Below, piece after piece: positions 29,595-40,547 of a stretch of DNA of 64,000 nucleotides. The stretch's first letter is position 1. Each line of letters starts with the position of its first letter. Source of the DNA: Acidianus sp. HS-5 (GTDB lineage Archaea; Thermoproteota; Thermoprotei_A; Sulfolobales; Sulfolobaceae). The stretch covers positions 1,860,001 to 1,924,000 of the forward strand of contig NZ_AP025245.1 of NCBI RefSeq assembly GCF_021655615.1. The letters are read 5' to 3'. Under the pieces are notes generated by a model. It did no database searches. It saw only the letters and a list, made by a program, of their open reading frames with translations, and was not told where the DNA came from. Position numbers and translations under genes: made by a program.

Positions 29595-30101
29595 TCATTT
29601 CTTAGTTTGAGAAGCTGGAGCTTGTGCAGTGCTGCCTCCGCCTGCAGTAGGAGTAGCCTTTGCTCTCTTTACACCTATAGTTGTTCCGGTTCTTCCGGTA
29701 GTTCTTGTCCTTTGTCCTCTGACCTTAAGTCCCAGTGCATGCCTAACTCCTCTCCAGCTTTTAACTTTCTTTTCTCTCTCTATATCATTCCTGGCATAGA
29801 AAATAAGTTCGGATGTAACTAAATGTAAATCTAATCCTGAATCGAAATCTTTCCTCCTATTAAGTATCCATGAAGGTAGTCCTTTTATTGTCTTATCTGA
29901 TAAGGCTTCCTCAATTTTCTTTAACTCTGAATCTGAAAGCTCTCCAAGTCTCCTATCTTTATCTATTGCTAATTGTCTTAGTATAGCTCTTGCTGTATTA
30001 TAACCTATGCCCTTTACCATAGCTAAAGCATAAGGGACTTTCATAGTACCGTCTACATCTTGACCAAAGAGCCTAACTATGTACTTAAATGACTCTGACA
30101 T
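29595..30101 (-). CDS. rps13: 30S ribosomal protein uS13
   Basis: About 168 residues from [40 protein letters not shown] is the helix-hairpin-helix part, and [20 protein letters not shown] with [11 protein letters not shown] is the S13 tail. The open frame begins 27 bases earlier (MHRTSSRYY), but the family start is MSESF. First gene of the S13-S4-S11-RpoD-L18e-L13-S9-RpoN-S2 series; the AIR-synthase-related gene lies upstream and ends inside this leader. Confidence 0.96.
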   Translation of the reverse strand: MSESFKYIVRLFGQDVDGTMKVPYALAMVKGIGYNTARAILRQLAIDKDRRLGELSDSELKKIEEALSDKTIKGLPSWILNRRKDFDSGLDLHLVTSELIFYARNDIEREKKVKSWRGVRHALGLKVRGQRTRTTGRTGTTIGVKRAKATPTAGGGSTAQAPASQTKK

Positions 30102-30120
30102 ATAATATCGACTGGATGTT

Positions 30121-31383
<1,263 letters not shown>

Positions 31384-31417
31384 GATTGCTTATATTTACT
31401 GGATACTTAAAATTCAT

Positions 31418-31822
31418 ATGAAGATTTTCGAGAATGAATTTAAAGTGAAAACAAATGAAAGGTTTGAGAGTATCGATATAACTGAAAATGTTGAAAATAT
31501 TGCAAAAAGTATAGAGAGCGGAATTGCTTACGTTTTCGTTAAGCATACTACATGTGCAATAATAGTCAATGAAGCAGAAAAAGGATTAATGACTGATTAT
31601 CTAGAATGGGCAAAGAAACTTGTTCCTCCAGAAGGAAAATTTAATCATAACTTAATTGATAATAACGGGCACGCACATATAATTTCTTCGATAATAGGAA
31701 ATTCCAGAGCAGTACCAGTTAAAGGAAGTAAACTGGATTTAGGAACATGGCAAAGAATAATATTGTTAGAATTTGACGGCCCTAGAGTTAGGACTGTTAG
31801 TGTAAAAGTTATGGGAGAATAG
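31418..31822 (+). CDS. YjbQ/UPF0047 family protein
   Basis: 134 residues from MKIFENEFKVKTNERFESID. YVFVKHTTCAIIVNEAEKGL and the HxNxHAH-like NLIDNNGHAHIISSIIG followed by LGTWQRIILLEFDGPR are the UPF0047 signatures. The family is a homotrimer of beta-barrels with a metal-like His site and is called secondary thiamine-phosphate synthase from complementation data in bacteria. A frame opens at 31382, but ATG 31418 is the family start. The stop codon lies in a hairpin at 31817-31842. Confidence 0.88.
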   Translation: MKIFENEFKVKTNERFESIDITENVENIAKSIESGIAYVFVKHTTCAIIVNEAEKGLMTDYLEWAKKLVPPEGKFNHNLIDNNGHAHIISSIIGNSRAVPVKGSKLDLGTWQRIILLEFDGPRVRTVSVKVMGE

Positions 31823-31842
31823 TGATTTTTTTACCACTATTC
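31817..31842 (+). terminator. Hairpin with T-rich loop at the yjbQ stop
   Basis: GAATAGTG (31817-31824) and CACTATTC (31835-31842) are perfect 8-base complements around the loop ATTTTTTTAC. The stem contains the stop codon. The T run in the loop is the kind of signal at which archaeal polymerase stops. Confidence 0.45.
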
Positions 31843-31864
31843 GCAATTTATATTCTGATCAAAT

Positions 31865-32191
31865 TTGCCTCCGTTAAATGGACCTAGTATATACAAGTTA
31901 GCTTTGTGTGAAGATAAGAAATGCGTGGAAGAAGTAGTAGATGAGTACTTGAAATCTTTATTAAAACCTCAATCTGCTAATGAAAAGTTTAAACTACTTC
32001 AAGAGAACGAAGATGAAGAAGATGAAATTGATGAGAAAATCGTTGCAAATTCCTATCTTTTTACTGAAATTCTAATAAAGAGAATACTAAACGCAGACTT
32101 AGATATAGATTATATTTTCGAGGATTTAAAATCCAAATTAGGTAATTCTCATCCTGTAGTAATCTTTTTGAAAGAGCTCATAGAAGAATAG
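31865..32191 (+). CDS. Small acidic hypothetical protein
   Basis: 108 residues, TTG start (PPLNGPSIYKLALCEDKKC after the initiator). Strongly acidic, with a central NEDEEDEIDEK run and helices on both sides (VEEVVDEYLKSLLK, SYLFTEILIKRILNADLD). No motif or family recognised. The upstream hairpin separates it from yjbQ, and tyrS follows 44 bases later. It may be a Sulfolobales-specific protein. Confidence 0.6.
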   Translation: MPPLNGPSIYKLALCEDKKCVEEVVDEYLKSLLKPQSANEKFKLLQENEDEEDEIDEKIVANSYLFTEILIKRILNADLDIDYIFEDLKSKLGNSHPVVIFLKELIEE

Positions 32192-32235
32192 TACTTTTTA
32201 TTCACTTCTTTCCTTTTAGATTTGGGGATGATTAT

Positions 32236-33303
32236 TTGGAAGATAAGCTCTCACTAATAACTAGAAATGTAGAAGAAATTGTAACATTAGATGATATCAA
32301 AAAGAAACTAGAAAATAATGAGAAATTAACCGGTTATCTAGGTTTCGAACCAAGTGGGCTATTCCACGTAGGATGGCTAATATGGGCACAAAAAGTGAAG
32401 GACTTAAGTAATGCAGGAGTAAAAATGACACTTTTAATGGCAACTTGGCACGCGTGGATAAATGATAAACTAAACGGAGACATGGAGCTCATTAAGTTAG
32501 CAGGAAAATATGCAATTGACGTTCTTTCTGCTTACGGCTTGGATATAAGCAAAATTAACGTAGTGGACGCTGAGGATATGGTAAAGGACAAGGCATATTG
32601 GGAATTAGTACTTAGAGTTGCTAAAAATACCACATTAGCTAGAATGAAAAGAGCGTTAACCATAATGGGTAGGAAATCTGATGAAGCTGAACTGGATACG
32701 TCAAAGTTATTTTACCCAGCAATGCAAGTGAGCGACATATTTTACCTAGATGTTGACATAGCATTAGGAGGTACTGATCAAAGAAAAGCTCACATGCTAG
32801 CTAGAGAAATAGCAGAGAAATTCCATAGAAAAAAAGTGATAGCGATTCATACTCCACTTCTTGTAGGATTGAAAGGCGGACAAAGGATGGGTAATGCTGA
32901 AGAAGATGATCTGCTTTCCGAAATAAAAATGAGCAAATCAAAACCTGAGAATGCCATATTTATAAACGATTCACCAGAAGAAGTTACGGCGAAAATAATG
33001 CGTGCTTATTGCCCTAGTAAAGTAGTAGAATTTAATCCTATATTACAAATAGATAGGTATATTATATTTGCAAATATAGATAAATTAAAAATTGAAAGAG
33101 ATGTAAAGTACGGAGGTGACATAGAGTTTAATAGTTATGAAGATCTAGAGAAGGCATTCGCTGAAGGTAAATTACACCCAATGGACTTAAAAATGGCTAC
33201 TGCAAGAAAGTTAAATGAGATACTAGAACCAATAAGGAAAAAGTTAAACACTCCGGAATATGAAGAATTAGTATCAAAGATTTCAAAAAACGTTTCAAGG
33301 TGA
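32236..33303 (+). CDS. tyrS: Tyrosyl-tRNA synthetase
   Basis: A 355-residue class I synthetase with TTG start. TGYLGFEPSGLFHVGWLIWA holds the HIGH-equivalent HVGW near residue 43. ALGGTDQRKAHMLAREIA binds tyrosine, and EIKMSKSKPENAIF near 233 is KMSKS. As in archaea and eukaryotes, the anticodon-binding part is short. dnaG starts at the stop codon region, so the two genes are probably co-transcribed. Confidence 0.96.
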   Translation: MEDKLSLITRNVEEIVTLDDIKKKLENNEKLTGYLGFEPSGLFHVGWLIWAQKVKDLSNAGVKMTLLMATWHAWINDKLNGDMELIKLAGKYAIDVLSAYGLDISKINVVDAEDMVKDKAYWELVLRVAKNTTLARMKRALTIMGRKSDEAELDTSKLFYPAMQVSDIFYLDVDIALGGTDQRKAHMLAREIAEKFHRKKVIAIHTPLLVGLKGGQRMGNAEEDDLLSEIKMSKSKPENAIFINDSPEEVTAKIMRAYCPSKVVEFNPILQIDRYIIFANIDKLKIERDVKYGGDIEFNSYEDLEKAFAEGKLHPMDLKMATARKLNEILEPIRKKLNTPEYEELVSKISKNVSR

Positions 33304-33308
33304 AGCTC

Positions 33309-34505
33309 ATGAAATATGTAATCAAACTATATTTTGAAACTGAAGGAATAGTTGATAAACCAGACGTAATAGGAGCAATATTTGGACAAACTGAAAATTT
33401 ATTTGGGGAAGAATTTGATCTAAGAGAATTGCAAGATAAGGGAAGACTAGGAAGGATAGTAGTTGAAATGGAGGCTAAGGGAGGAAAGACAAAAGGAACT
33501 ATTGAAATACCGTCAAATCTGGATAGAATAGAAACAGCATTAATAGCATCAATGGTCGAGAGTGTAGAAAAAATAGGGCCTTATGGTGCAAAATTTGAGC
33601 TTAGGGAAATACAAGATATTAGAGCTGAAAAATTAAAGAAAATTATTGATAGAGCCAAGGAAATATTAACAAATTGGAGCAAAGAGAAGACTCTTGACAT
33701 TAAAGAAGTTCTTAATGAAATCAGTAGTGCAGTTAAAACTGGAGAAATTACAGAATTCGGACCGGATAGATTACCTGCAGGACCGGACGTTCTTACTGAT
33801 CCCAATTTAATAATTGTAGAAGGAAGAGCTGATATAATCAATTTACTAAGATATGGTTATAGAAATACTGTAGCAGTTGAGGGTGCAAGTGGTAAGATAC
33901 CTCAAAGCGTAATAGATCTAAGCAAACAGAAGAATACCGTAATAGCGTTTTTAGATGGAGATCATGGTGGAGACCTAATACTTAAGGAATTGATTAGCGC
34001 TAACGTCAAATTAGATTATATAGCTAGAGCTCCTCAAGGTAGAGAAGTTGAAGAGCTTACTGGAAAAGAGATAGCAAAAGCACTATCTAATATGGTTCCT
34101 CTATCGCAATACTTAAAGAAGCAACAAGAAGTTCCTCAAATTATAGTTAAAACACCAGAAGAGACAGTAACAGTTGTACAGCCCCCTAAAGAGGTAGAAA
34201 TTTCCATTCCGCCTTCAGCATTAGAAGAAATAAAGAAGCTGCCGGGTACACTAGAGGGAATAATGTTCGATGATAACTGGAACCAAGTAGAAAAAGTTCA
34301 AGTAAGAGATATAATACCTAAATTAGAGGCAATGAGCGAAAGTAAAGTTGCTTATATAGTATTTGATGGTGTAATAACGCAAAGATTACTAGAACTTGCT
34401 GCATCAAAAAATGTTAAACTGTTAGTAGGCGTTAGGATAGGGGGCATAAATAAGAGTTTAGATAATGTTAAAATACTCACGATGTCTGATGTTCTTACTT
34501 CTTAA
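33309..34505 (+). CDS. dnaG: DnaG-type primase (archaeal, Toprim domain)
   Basis: 398 residues from MKYVIKLYFETEGIVDKPDV. DVIGAIFGQTENLFGEEFDL and GRLGRIVVEMEAKGGKTKG form the N-terminal domain. The Toprim domain spans 165-255 with LIIVEGRADIINLLRYGY and FLDGDHGGDLILKELI, keeping the metal acidic residues. GREVEELTGKEIAKALSN follows. In Sulfolobus this protein has primase activity and is also bound to the RNA exosome. An upstream GTG (33300) in the tyrS stop is less likely than ATG 33309. The convergent polB3 overlaps its end by 11 bases. Confidence 0.95.
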   Translation: MKYVIKLYFETEGIVDKPDVIGAIFGQTENLFGEEFDLRELQDKGRLGRIVVEMEAKGGKTKGTIEIPSNLDRIETALIASMVESVEKIGPYGAKFELREIQDIRAEKLKKIIDRAKEILTNWSKEKTLDIKEVLNEISSAVKTGEITEFGPDRLPAGPDVLTDPNLIIVEGRADIINLLRYGYRNTVAVEGASGKIPQSVIDLSKQKNTVIAFLDGDHGGDLILKELISANVKLDYIARAPQGREVEELTGKEIAKALSNMVPLSQYLKKQQEVPQIIVKTPEETVTVVQPPKEVEISIPPSALEEIKKLPGTLEGIMFDDNWNQVEKVQVRDIIPKLEAMSESKVAYIVFDGVITQRLLELAASKNVKLLVGVRIGGINKSLDNVKILTMSDVLTS

Positions 34506-36837
34506 AGAAGTTCAAGATATCAAAGCTAGTATTTTTTAACGTACTTTCCTTTACTCCAAACTGCTCGAGAATTCTCATAGTAGAAGGTATAATTTGCTTA
34601 TCTATATAATAGTCAATATCAATTCTATTAATATCATTAATCATAAAGTATGGCTCTGCTCTTTCAGACAGCTTTCCGTTCCCTTTTACTATAACATAGC
34701 CTATTTTACTGCCCTTAAATATTATATAACCGGCCTTCATAGCTTTCTTAGCTGCATTCACATGTGGAGCGTCTACCTCATACTCTTCAAGGCTTTTGTC
34801 TAAAGATTTCCAAATCACTAGGTCTTGTATAGGCACTTCTTTTCTCCTTATTCTCATAATTACATCTCTTACGAGTTTCACTGCCTCATCTACTCCAGAC
34901 GTTAATATTTTCTCTATAACTCTCCTCTGTAAATCTTTTGCAAGATCACACCAATCACCTCTTACAGCCTCAAAACCTACAATATCTATTTTTTCATCTT
35001 CTGTAATTCCAGCATAACGCTTCTTATTCTCTGTAAAGAATATCTTCTTATACACTTTATCTATTTTTATTTCTAACCCAAATTTATTCATAATTTCTGT
35101 AACTAATAAATCAACATTTCCAGAACCTTTTACAAATACCGAGTCAGTATCACCATAAATTACTCTGAATCCGCGTTCTTCTACTAGCTTAGCCACTGAA
35201 GATATAGTTTCTCTACCCCATGCAGTTACAGCTTCTGCACCTTCTTTACTGTACCATCTTGCTCCTAACCATCCCATATAACCATAAAATGCGTTAGCCA
35301 TTACTTTTAATGCCCTCTGTCTCTCATCCAATCTCCTTCTCTCATATTCATCCTTTTCCTCCTTCATTCTTGATTTTACAGCTTTTCTTTCCTCCACTAA
35401 TTTCTGTAAGATCATTTTATAAAATCCGTCAGGAGATTTCCTAAATTTGTGCCCAACTTCTGGAGCAACCCAACAGTCCTCGCAGTCACCTTTAACTAAT
35501 GTATCTGGACCAATGTTGTATTTTATCATTATTGAGGGATACATTGATGAAAAATCAAGCACATAAACATGTTCATGTATTCCTGGCGCTGGAGAAATCA
35601 CTAATCCTCCTTTATAGCTTTCGTATTCTCTTTCAACTCTATTTGGTATTGTTTCATTAAATTTGTAAGCCTCCCTCATTAGAAGCCATTCTACTCTATA
35701 ACCTACGCTTGCCATAGAAAGTTGATCTAACGGTAATCCAGTAATCATTGTTAATTGTTCTCCAAAAGTTAAGAATACATCCTTGAGTAAATACGTGGAT
35801 CTTACATCATCAATATTATATTTTAAAAGAGTGTCCCTTTTCGATTGATCAGACCAGTATTCTGGGATTTGATACCATTCAAGATTGACTCTTTCAGACT
35901 TCTTTACTATCCCTAAATAATCTGCGATATTATCTAAACTCTTTACTTTCACTTCTGCAACACTGCTAGCAAACCCTAGCAGGTCAACGTTCAATCTTCC
36001 TACTACTGAATAATGTCCATAGGTTCCTTGTGAAGGCTCTGAATTTACTTTTCTGCCTATATCAAGCTTTACTCCTCTACTGTTAACTCTCTCAAGCAAA
36101 TATGGCCAATCGAAACCATTAGAGTTATATCCTAATATTATATCCGGATCGTAATCTAAAACAAACTTTGCGAATTCCCTAATAATTTCTAAATCATCGT
36201 CCTTCATAACAAATTGTTTACTGCCTTCATTAGTCCATACGCCGATTATTATTACTGGGTCTCTCCTTGGATTTGGAGAACCATATTTGTTATACACTTC
36301 TATATCAAAGGCCATTATCCTTAACTCTGGCGGTTTATCTTCATAAATTTGAATAATTTTTTTCAATTCGTAGACTTTTTTAACCCTGAGCTTAGGATCC
36401 TGAGTCTCTTCTACTTCAGCTTTAAACCAATTAAATGGTTTTAAGTCATGATCTATGGAATATCTCATGTAAAATCTTATATCAGCCTCTACTACTTCTT
36501 TTACTCCTCTTATCTTACCTACCTTATCTCTATATGTTCTTACATATGCCGGAATTACTGTTTCAATTCGTAAAACTTTTATTGGATTTCCATAATATTT
36601 CCTCTCCATTAATTTTACATCAGTTATAGGCGATTGAGATAAACCCAATTTTTTTATATCTTCTGCAACTCTATTGGCATCTACAGAATCTTCCAAGATT
36701 GCATAAAAGTAAGGTCTAAAATTCTTTTCAAGGATAACTACTCTGTTACCCTCCTTATCAATAGCCCATATATAAATTACCGGTTTGCCTTCTTCTACAT
36801 CATATGAAAAGTCTAAAATGTAAAAACATCCTATCAT
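34495..36837 (-). CDS. polB3: Family B DNA polymerase, PolB3/Dpo3 type
   Basis: About 780 residues from MIGCFYILDFSYD. The exonuclease motifs are present (FDIEVYN near residue 180; ILGYNSNGFDWPYL; YNIDDVRSTYLL). The polymerase motifs are DFSSMYPSI (motif A), KVMANAFYGYMG (motif B) and YGDTDS (motif C), all intact, so both activities are expected. The length (near 765) and the neighbour dnaG match Sulfolobus Dpo3 rather than the larger Dpo1. A frame opens 21 bases earlier, but homologues start near MI.FxILDFSY. Overlaps dnaG by 11 bases. Confidence 0.94.
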   Translation of the reverse strand: MIGCFYILDFSYDVEEGKPVIYIWAIDKEGNRVVILEKNFRPYFYAILEDSVDANRVAEDIKKLGLSQSPITDVKLMERKYYGNPIKVLRIETVIPAYVRTYRDKVGKIRGVKEVVEADIRFYMRYSIDHDLKPFNWFKAEVEETQDPKLRVKKVYELKKIIQIYEDKPPELRIMAFDIEVYNKYGSPNPRRDPVIIIGVWTNEGSKQFVMKDDDLEIIREFAKFVLDYDPDIILGYNSNGFDWPYLLERVNSRGVKLDIGRKVNSEPSQGTYGHYSVVGRLNVDLLGFASSVAEVKVKSLDNIADYLGIVKKSERVNLEWYQIPEYWSDQSKRDTLLKYNIDDVRSTYLLKDVFLTFGEQLTMITGLPLDQLSMASVGYRVEWLLMREAYKFNETIPNRVEREYESYKGGLVISPAPGIHEHVYVLDFSSMYPSIMIKYNIGPDTLVKGDCEDCWVAPEVGHKFRKSPDGFYKMILQKLVEERKAVKSRMKEEKDEYERRRLDERQRALKVMANAFYGYMGWLGARWYSKEGAEAVTAWGRETISSVAKLVEERGFRVIYGDTDSVFVKGSGNVDLLVTEIMNKFGLEIKIDKVYKKIFFTENKKRYAGITEDEKIDIVGFEAVRGDWCDLAKDLQRRVIEKILTSGVDEAVKLVRDVIMRIRRKEVPIQDLVIWKSLDKSLEEYEVDAPHVNAAKKAMKAGYIIFKGSKIGYVIVKGNGKLSERAEPYFMINDINRIDIDYYIDKQIIPSTMRILEQFGVKESTLKNTSFDILNFFKK

Positions 36838-36868
36838 ATATTCTTTATAAATTTTCAAAGATTAATAA

Positions 36869-37327
36869 TTACTCCAACCCTTTTCTGGAATATAAATCCT
36901 TAACCATTATGAATGCGTGCTTTCCTCTACCGTAATAATTTTTTCTTACAAGTAATGGGAAATACCCATTATGAATGTAAAAGGAAAAAGCATCTTTGTT
37001 AGTCATCATAACTTCTAAATAGGAATATGTACAATGGCCTATTTTAAATCTCCGTTCTAGCTCATTAATTAGGAGTTTTCCTATTCCTTTATTTCTACAG
37101 TTTTTTCTGACTGCTATAGAAACTATATGCCCTCTTATTTTGAATTGAATAATCCCTATTATGTATCCTAGAACTTTACCGTTTTCTTTAGCAACTAAAT
37201 ATAATCCATCAGCTATGTATAAGTATGCCTTTAACAATGAATAAGGGTAAGGATTATCAAAGCTTTCTACTTCTATCTCATAAATTTGCGGCAAGTCTTC
37301 TTCGGTCACATCAGTTATAATTACCAC
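36869..37327 (-). CDS. rimI: RimI-like N-acetyltransferase
   Basis: A 152-residue GNAT protein. VSIAVRKNCRNKGIGKLLIN near residue 68 is the acetyl-CoA motif, TNKDAFSFYIHNGYF near 118 is motif B. Similar in layout to the Ard1 protein at 17741-18250 but without its N-terminal extension. Probably acetylates protein N-termini or ribosomal proteins. Divergent from pelA, 24 bases from its start. Confidence 0.85.
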   Translation of the reverse strand: MVIITDVTEEDLPQIYEIEVESFDNPYPYSLLKAYLYIADGLYLVAKENGKVLGYIIGIIQFKIRGHIVSIAVRKNCRNKGIGKLLINELERRFKIGHCTYSYLEVMMTNKDAFSFYIHNGYFPLLVRKNYYGRGKHAFIMVKDLYSRKGLE

Positions 37328-37351
37328 AAAATGATTAAATTAGAGTGGATA

Positions 37352-38368
37352 ATGAAAGTATTGGAATTTGATGAGAAAAAAGGTACTATGAAAGTCCATG
37401 TAGAGGATGAAGACGATCTATGGACCCTGCACATGATTTTAAATAAAGGGGATAGAGTAGTAGCAAGAACTTTCAGAGACGTAAGTATGGGTAACGAGGG
37501 AAGAAGAGTTTCAATGATTATAGAGTTACAAGTAGAATATACGGAATTTCAAGCTTTTACTACAAGGTTAAGAATACATGGGATAATTCTAGACGCACCA
37601 GAAAAGTATAGCATAAAGGGTGCACATCATACGGTAAATCTGGATATAGGAGATGAAATAATAATTGTGAAAGATAAGTGGAATAAAAGTGTCTTGGACA
37701 GAATTTACAAACAAGCTGAAAAGAAAAACAGAGTTTTAATAGCTTTAGTAGACTTTGATGAATATTTAATAGCTATGCCGATGATTCAAGGTATAAAAAT
37801 ACTTGTGGAAAAGAGTCTATCAACCCCTACGAAGGAGGAGGGAATAATAGAAGATAATGCAAAAGAAGTAGTAAATGAAATTCAGAGTTATCTAAATATA
37901 TATAATAATATAGATGCAATTTTAATAGCTGGACCTGGTCCGTTTAAGGAGATTGTGAGAAAATACTTAAATACGAAAGTAAAGGTTTACATGGATTCCG
38001 TTTCTTCCGCAACAGAGTCTGGATTAAATGAAGTATTAAAAAGGGATATAATAGATCAAATTATGAGAGATTACGAAATTTCGCAATCGGAAAAAGATCT
38101 TGACAGAGCTTTAATGTTACTAAATAAAGATTCCAGTCTTATAGCTTACGGAATTGAAGAGACTAAAAAAGCTTCAGATTATAGTGCAGTTGACTCTCTA
38201 CTAGTTATAGAAGATTTGGTGACTGAGAATGAAGAAGTACAGAATATAATGGAAGAAGTAGAGAAAACTGGAGGAAAAGTTCACATAATACCTAAAGACT
38301 CTCCAATTTATTTCCAAGTAAAAAATTTTGCAGGGATCTTAGCTATTCTTAGATTTAGAATAGATTAA
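37352..38368 (+). CDS. pelA: mRNA surveillance protein Pelota
   Basis: About 338 residues from [40 protein letters not shown] and [20 protein letters not shown] form the N-terminal Dom34 domain. [17 protein letters not shown] and [18 protein letters not shown] are the middle domain; [20 protein letters not shown] leads into the C-terminal domain that contacts aABCE1. It rescues stalled ribosomes and resembles eRF1 without the GGQ loop. The frame opens at 37286, but only ATG 37352 fits homologues. Confidence 0.95.
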   Translation: MKVLEFDEKKGTMKVHVEDEDDLWTLHMILNKGDRVVARTFRDVSMGNEGRRVSMIIELQVEYTEFQAFTTRLRIHGIILDAPEKYSIKGAHHTVNLDIGDEIIIVKDKWNKSVLDRIYKQAEKKNRVLIALVDFDEYLIAMPMIQGIKILVEKSLSTPTKEEGIIEDNAKEVVNEIQSYLNIYNNIDAILIAGPGPFKEIVRKYLNTKVKVYMDSVSSATESGLNEVLKRDIIDQIMRDYEISQSEKDLDRALMLLNKDSSLIAYGIEETKKASDYSAVDSLLVIEDLVTENEEVQNIMEEVEKTGGKVHIIPKDSPIYFQVKNFAGILAILRFRID

Positions 38369-39361
38369 TTTCTCAGAAACTCTTAAACCATAAGGAAGTT
38401 CTTCTACAATTTTAACTTCATCAGGATTATATTTTGATATTATTTCATCTATAAAATCAGGAGAAACGTAAAAACCCGTATCAGTGCGTTCACCGTATTC
38501 GGATAAATCTGCATTTACTTTAACTATTGCTTTTATTATAGTGCCTTCTCCGCTATATTTTTCATATGGCTTAGAATAATATCTTATAGTTCTAAGGAAT
38601 CTAGTTCTAGTTTCCACAACGTCCTTATACACAGAACTACAATAGTGCAAGTTAACATTAGAATTTACGTTAGCTTCAAGAATTTTTAATGCAGTGTCAA
38701 AACTTCCTTTACCCCCTGCTAGTCCATGAGAAATTGTTATACCCTTTGAATTTATATTATAAAAATTCCTTTCTGTTATTTCTAACTCGTTTACATTGAT
38801 AAATTTAACTTTATGCTCTATGGCCCACTTTACTAAAAAATTAAGGTATTCCTCATCTCCAGGAATTGAAGGAACCTCCAATCCTACATCAAAAGAGAAG
38901 TTTAACGCTTTTTCTACAGCCTTAAGATATTCCTTTCTTACCGGATGAAAACGTATTTCGTCTAATCCTGCTCTTTGGAGAGCAAACAATACGTCACCGT
39001 TTACATATCTCCCAGAAGTATAAAGATGAACGTGAAAATCCTCTCCAAACTCGGTCTTTAGTATTTCTATTAATTTTACTACTTTATCTAAATGTAAGAC
39101 TGGATCTCCGCCTGTAATTCCTGCACCTAAGGCATTCATCTTGTACGCTTCATATATAAAATCTTGAAAGCTCTCAGCTTTCTTCTCATTAGCGTACATA
39201 ACGTCTTTGCCAAATCTCTCTTCACTTACAGGGCAATAATAACATGAATCTCCACATTCTCCTGAAATAAATATAACTAATTTACTACCCAATCTGCAAT
39301 ATTTACAACCTAACGGTAAATCTCTATTATATAGTGAAATCTCTGGATTTCCTTTTAGCAT
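38339..39361 (-). CDS. Radical SAM protein
   Basis: A 340-residue radical SAM enzyme. The cluster motif is CGDSCYYC near residue 37, followed by [16 protein letters not shown] (GGDP, the GGE equivalent) and a barrel with [20 protein letters not shown]. Two cysteines just upstream ([13 protein letters not shown]) could bind a second metal site. It belongs to an archaeal family of unknown substrate. It overlaps the DUF1122 gene by 35 bases. Its 3' end overlaps pelA by 30 bases. Confidence 0.85.
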   Translation of the reverse strand: MLKGNPEISLYNRDLPLGCKYCRLGSKLVIFISGECGDSCYYCPVSEERFGKDVMYANEKKAESFQDFIYEAYKMNALGAGITGGDPVLHLDKVVKLIEILKTEFGEDFHVHLYTSGRYVNGDVLFALQRAGLDEIRFHPVRKEYLKAVEKALNFSFDVGLEVPSIPGDEEYLNFLVKWAIEHKVKFINVNELEITERNFYNINSKGITISHGLAGGKGSFDTALKILEANVNSNVNLHYCSSVYKDVVETRTRFLRTIRYYSKPYEKYSGEGTIIKAIVKVNADLSEYGERTDTGFYVSPDFIDEIISKYNPDEVKIVEELPYGLRVSEKLIYSKSKNS

Positions 39362-39863
39362 TTATCCATTCTTTAACTTTCTCGCTTTTAACATCTTCTA
39401 ATAATTCCTCTAATTCCTTAATTGCGGTATTCTCGTCTAATGGTTTGTTAGCTTGAATCTTAGGACTTCCTTCATTACCTCCTTCTGGAAAATACCATAT
39501 CTTAAACCAAGTAAACCCTGCTTTGAGTAAAGAGAAACCTAAAGGTGTATCTGCTGCAGAATATCCTTTCATTATCATTTCTAAGGTTTCTTTGTCCTTA
39601 TCATATGTTACAAATAATCTACCTTTTTTAGATAGAAAATTATATATCACTTTAAAAAATTCTTCTTCTAATCCCAGTTCTCTGATCCATGGGTAATAAT
39701 CTATTTCTAACCAGTCCGGATAATAACCTCTCCCTGAAAAGTAATTGCAATTACCTAAAAGCCTATCACCTAAATATAACTTAAAGTAAGAAAGCTCTTT
39801 TATGTGCGTCTGTTTTACATCTACTACTTTTAATTCTAGATTTCCTATTTTACCCGAAATCAT
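39327..39863 (-). CDS. DUF1122 protein
   Basis: A 178-residue protein with [38 protein letters not shown] and [20 protein letters not shown], the conserved blocks of archaeal DUF1122. The fold looks GNAT-like ([15 protein letters not shown] before a helix), but no acetyl-CoA loop is obvious. Overlaps NTase upstream by 14 bases and the radical SAM gene downstream by 35, so the three genes form one operon. Function unknown. Confidence 0.8.
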   Translation of the reverse strand: MISGKIGNLELKVVDVKQTHIKELSYFKLYLGDRLLGNCNYFSGRGYYPDWLEIDYYPWIRELGLEEEFFKVIYNFLSKKGRLFVTYDKDKETLEMIMKGYSAADTPLGFSLLKAGFTWFKIWYFPEGGNEGSPKIQANKPLDENTAIKELEELLEDVKSEKVKEWINAKRKSRDFTI

Positions 39864-40512
39864 ATAAAGCCCTTCTAAAGAATTTATTACTTCTATTTAA
39901 TTCTCTTATTGCTTCCTCTAAATTTTCGTTACCACTCAGCTCATATTTCAAAAAGACTCCCGTTCTGCCTTTATCTTCTCTCTTCATTAATAGTTTTTCC
40001 CTTTCAATAATAGTTGATATGGAAATTTTAAGTAATCTTGCTGCATAATCTTCATTTCCCTTGAGTGAAATCTCATCATGTCCGTTCTTATTGGGTATAA
40101 TCAACTTTAACTCCTTATTTATGCCAGGCTTTCTAATGCACTTTATTATATCGTCTAAACTAACTAATCCACCGAAATAATAAAATTCTTCTTCGTCTTT
40201 TTTGAGCTTAGACAACGGAAAAGATATTACTTCAGTTTCTTCAGGATTTAATGAAATATAAGCCTTAGGCGATGATGTTGGCGTAGCTTGTATTATGTAT
40301 TTATGATCTGCTTCAATCAGATCTAATTCCAAGATATTTGATTCAAAAACTATAATGTCTATGTCGCTGGATTTTTTAACATCTCCTCTAGCTATAGAAC
40401 CATAAGCGTAACCTTTAATGCTTTTTTTCTGCAAGTATTCAAGTATCTCTCTAGCCCTTTTTCTTTTCTCAATAAACAATCTCCACTGATTTTCGGTGTA
40501 TTCTATTTGCAC
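39850..40512 (-). CDS. Nucleotidyltransferase-domain protein
   Basis: A 220-residue protein. [20 protein letters not shown] near residue 36 is the GSxxRG and DxD signature of the minimal nucleotidyltransferase fold, with both aspartates. The C-terminal half is helical ([20 protein letters not shown]). First gene of the NTase-DUF1122-radical SAM operon. The substrate is unknown; the operon partners suggest a small-molecule or tRNA modification pathway. Different from the NTase at 15552-16466. Confidence 0.82.
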   Translation of the reverse strand: MQIEYTENQWRLFIEKRKRAREILEYLQKKSIKGYAYGSIARGDVKKSSDIDIIVFESNILELDLIEADHKYIIQATPTSSPKAYISLNPEETEVISFPLSKLKKDEEEFYYFGGLVSLDDIIKCIRKPGINKELKLIIPNKNGHDEISLKGNEDYAARLLKISISTIIEREKLLMKREDKGRTGVFLKYELSGNENLEEAIRELNRSNKFFRRALYDFG

Positions 40513-40547
40513 AATTGATTTATAGTTCTTATCTAAGTTAAACTCTT

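Noticed and set aside
32341..32360. T-loop-like GGTTTCGAACC resembling a tRNA
   Set aside because: It lies in the tyrS coding sequence (GFEPSG motif) and has no cloverleaf around it.
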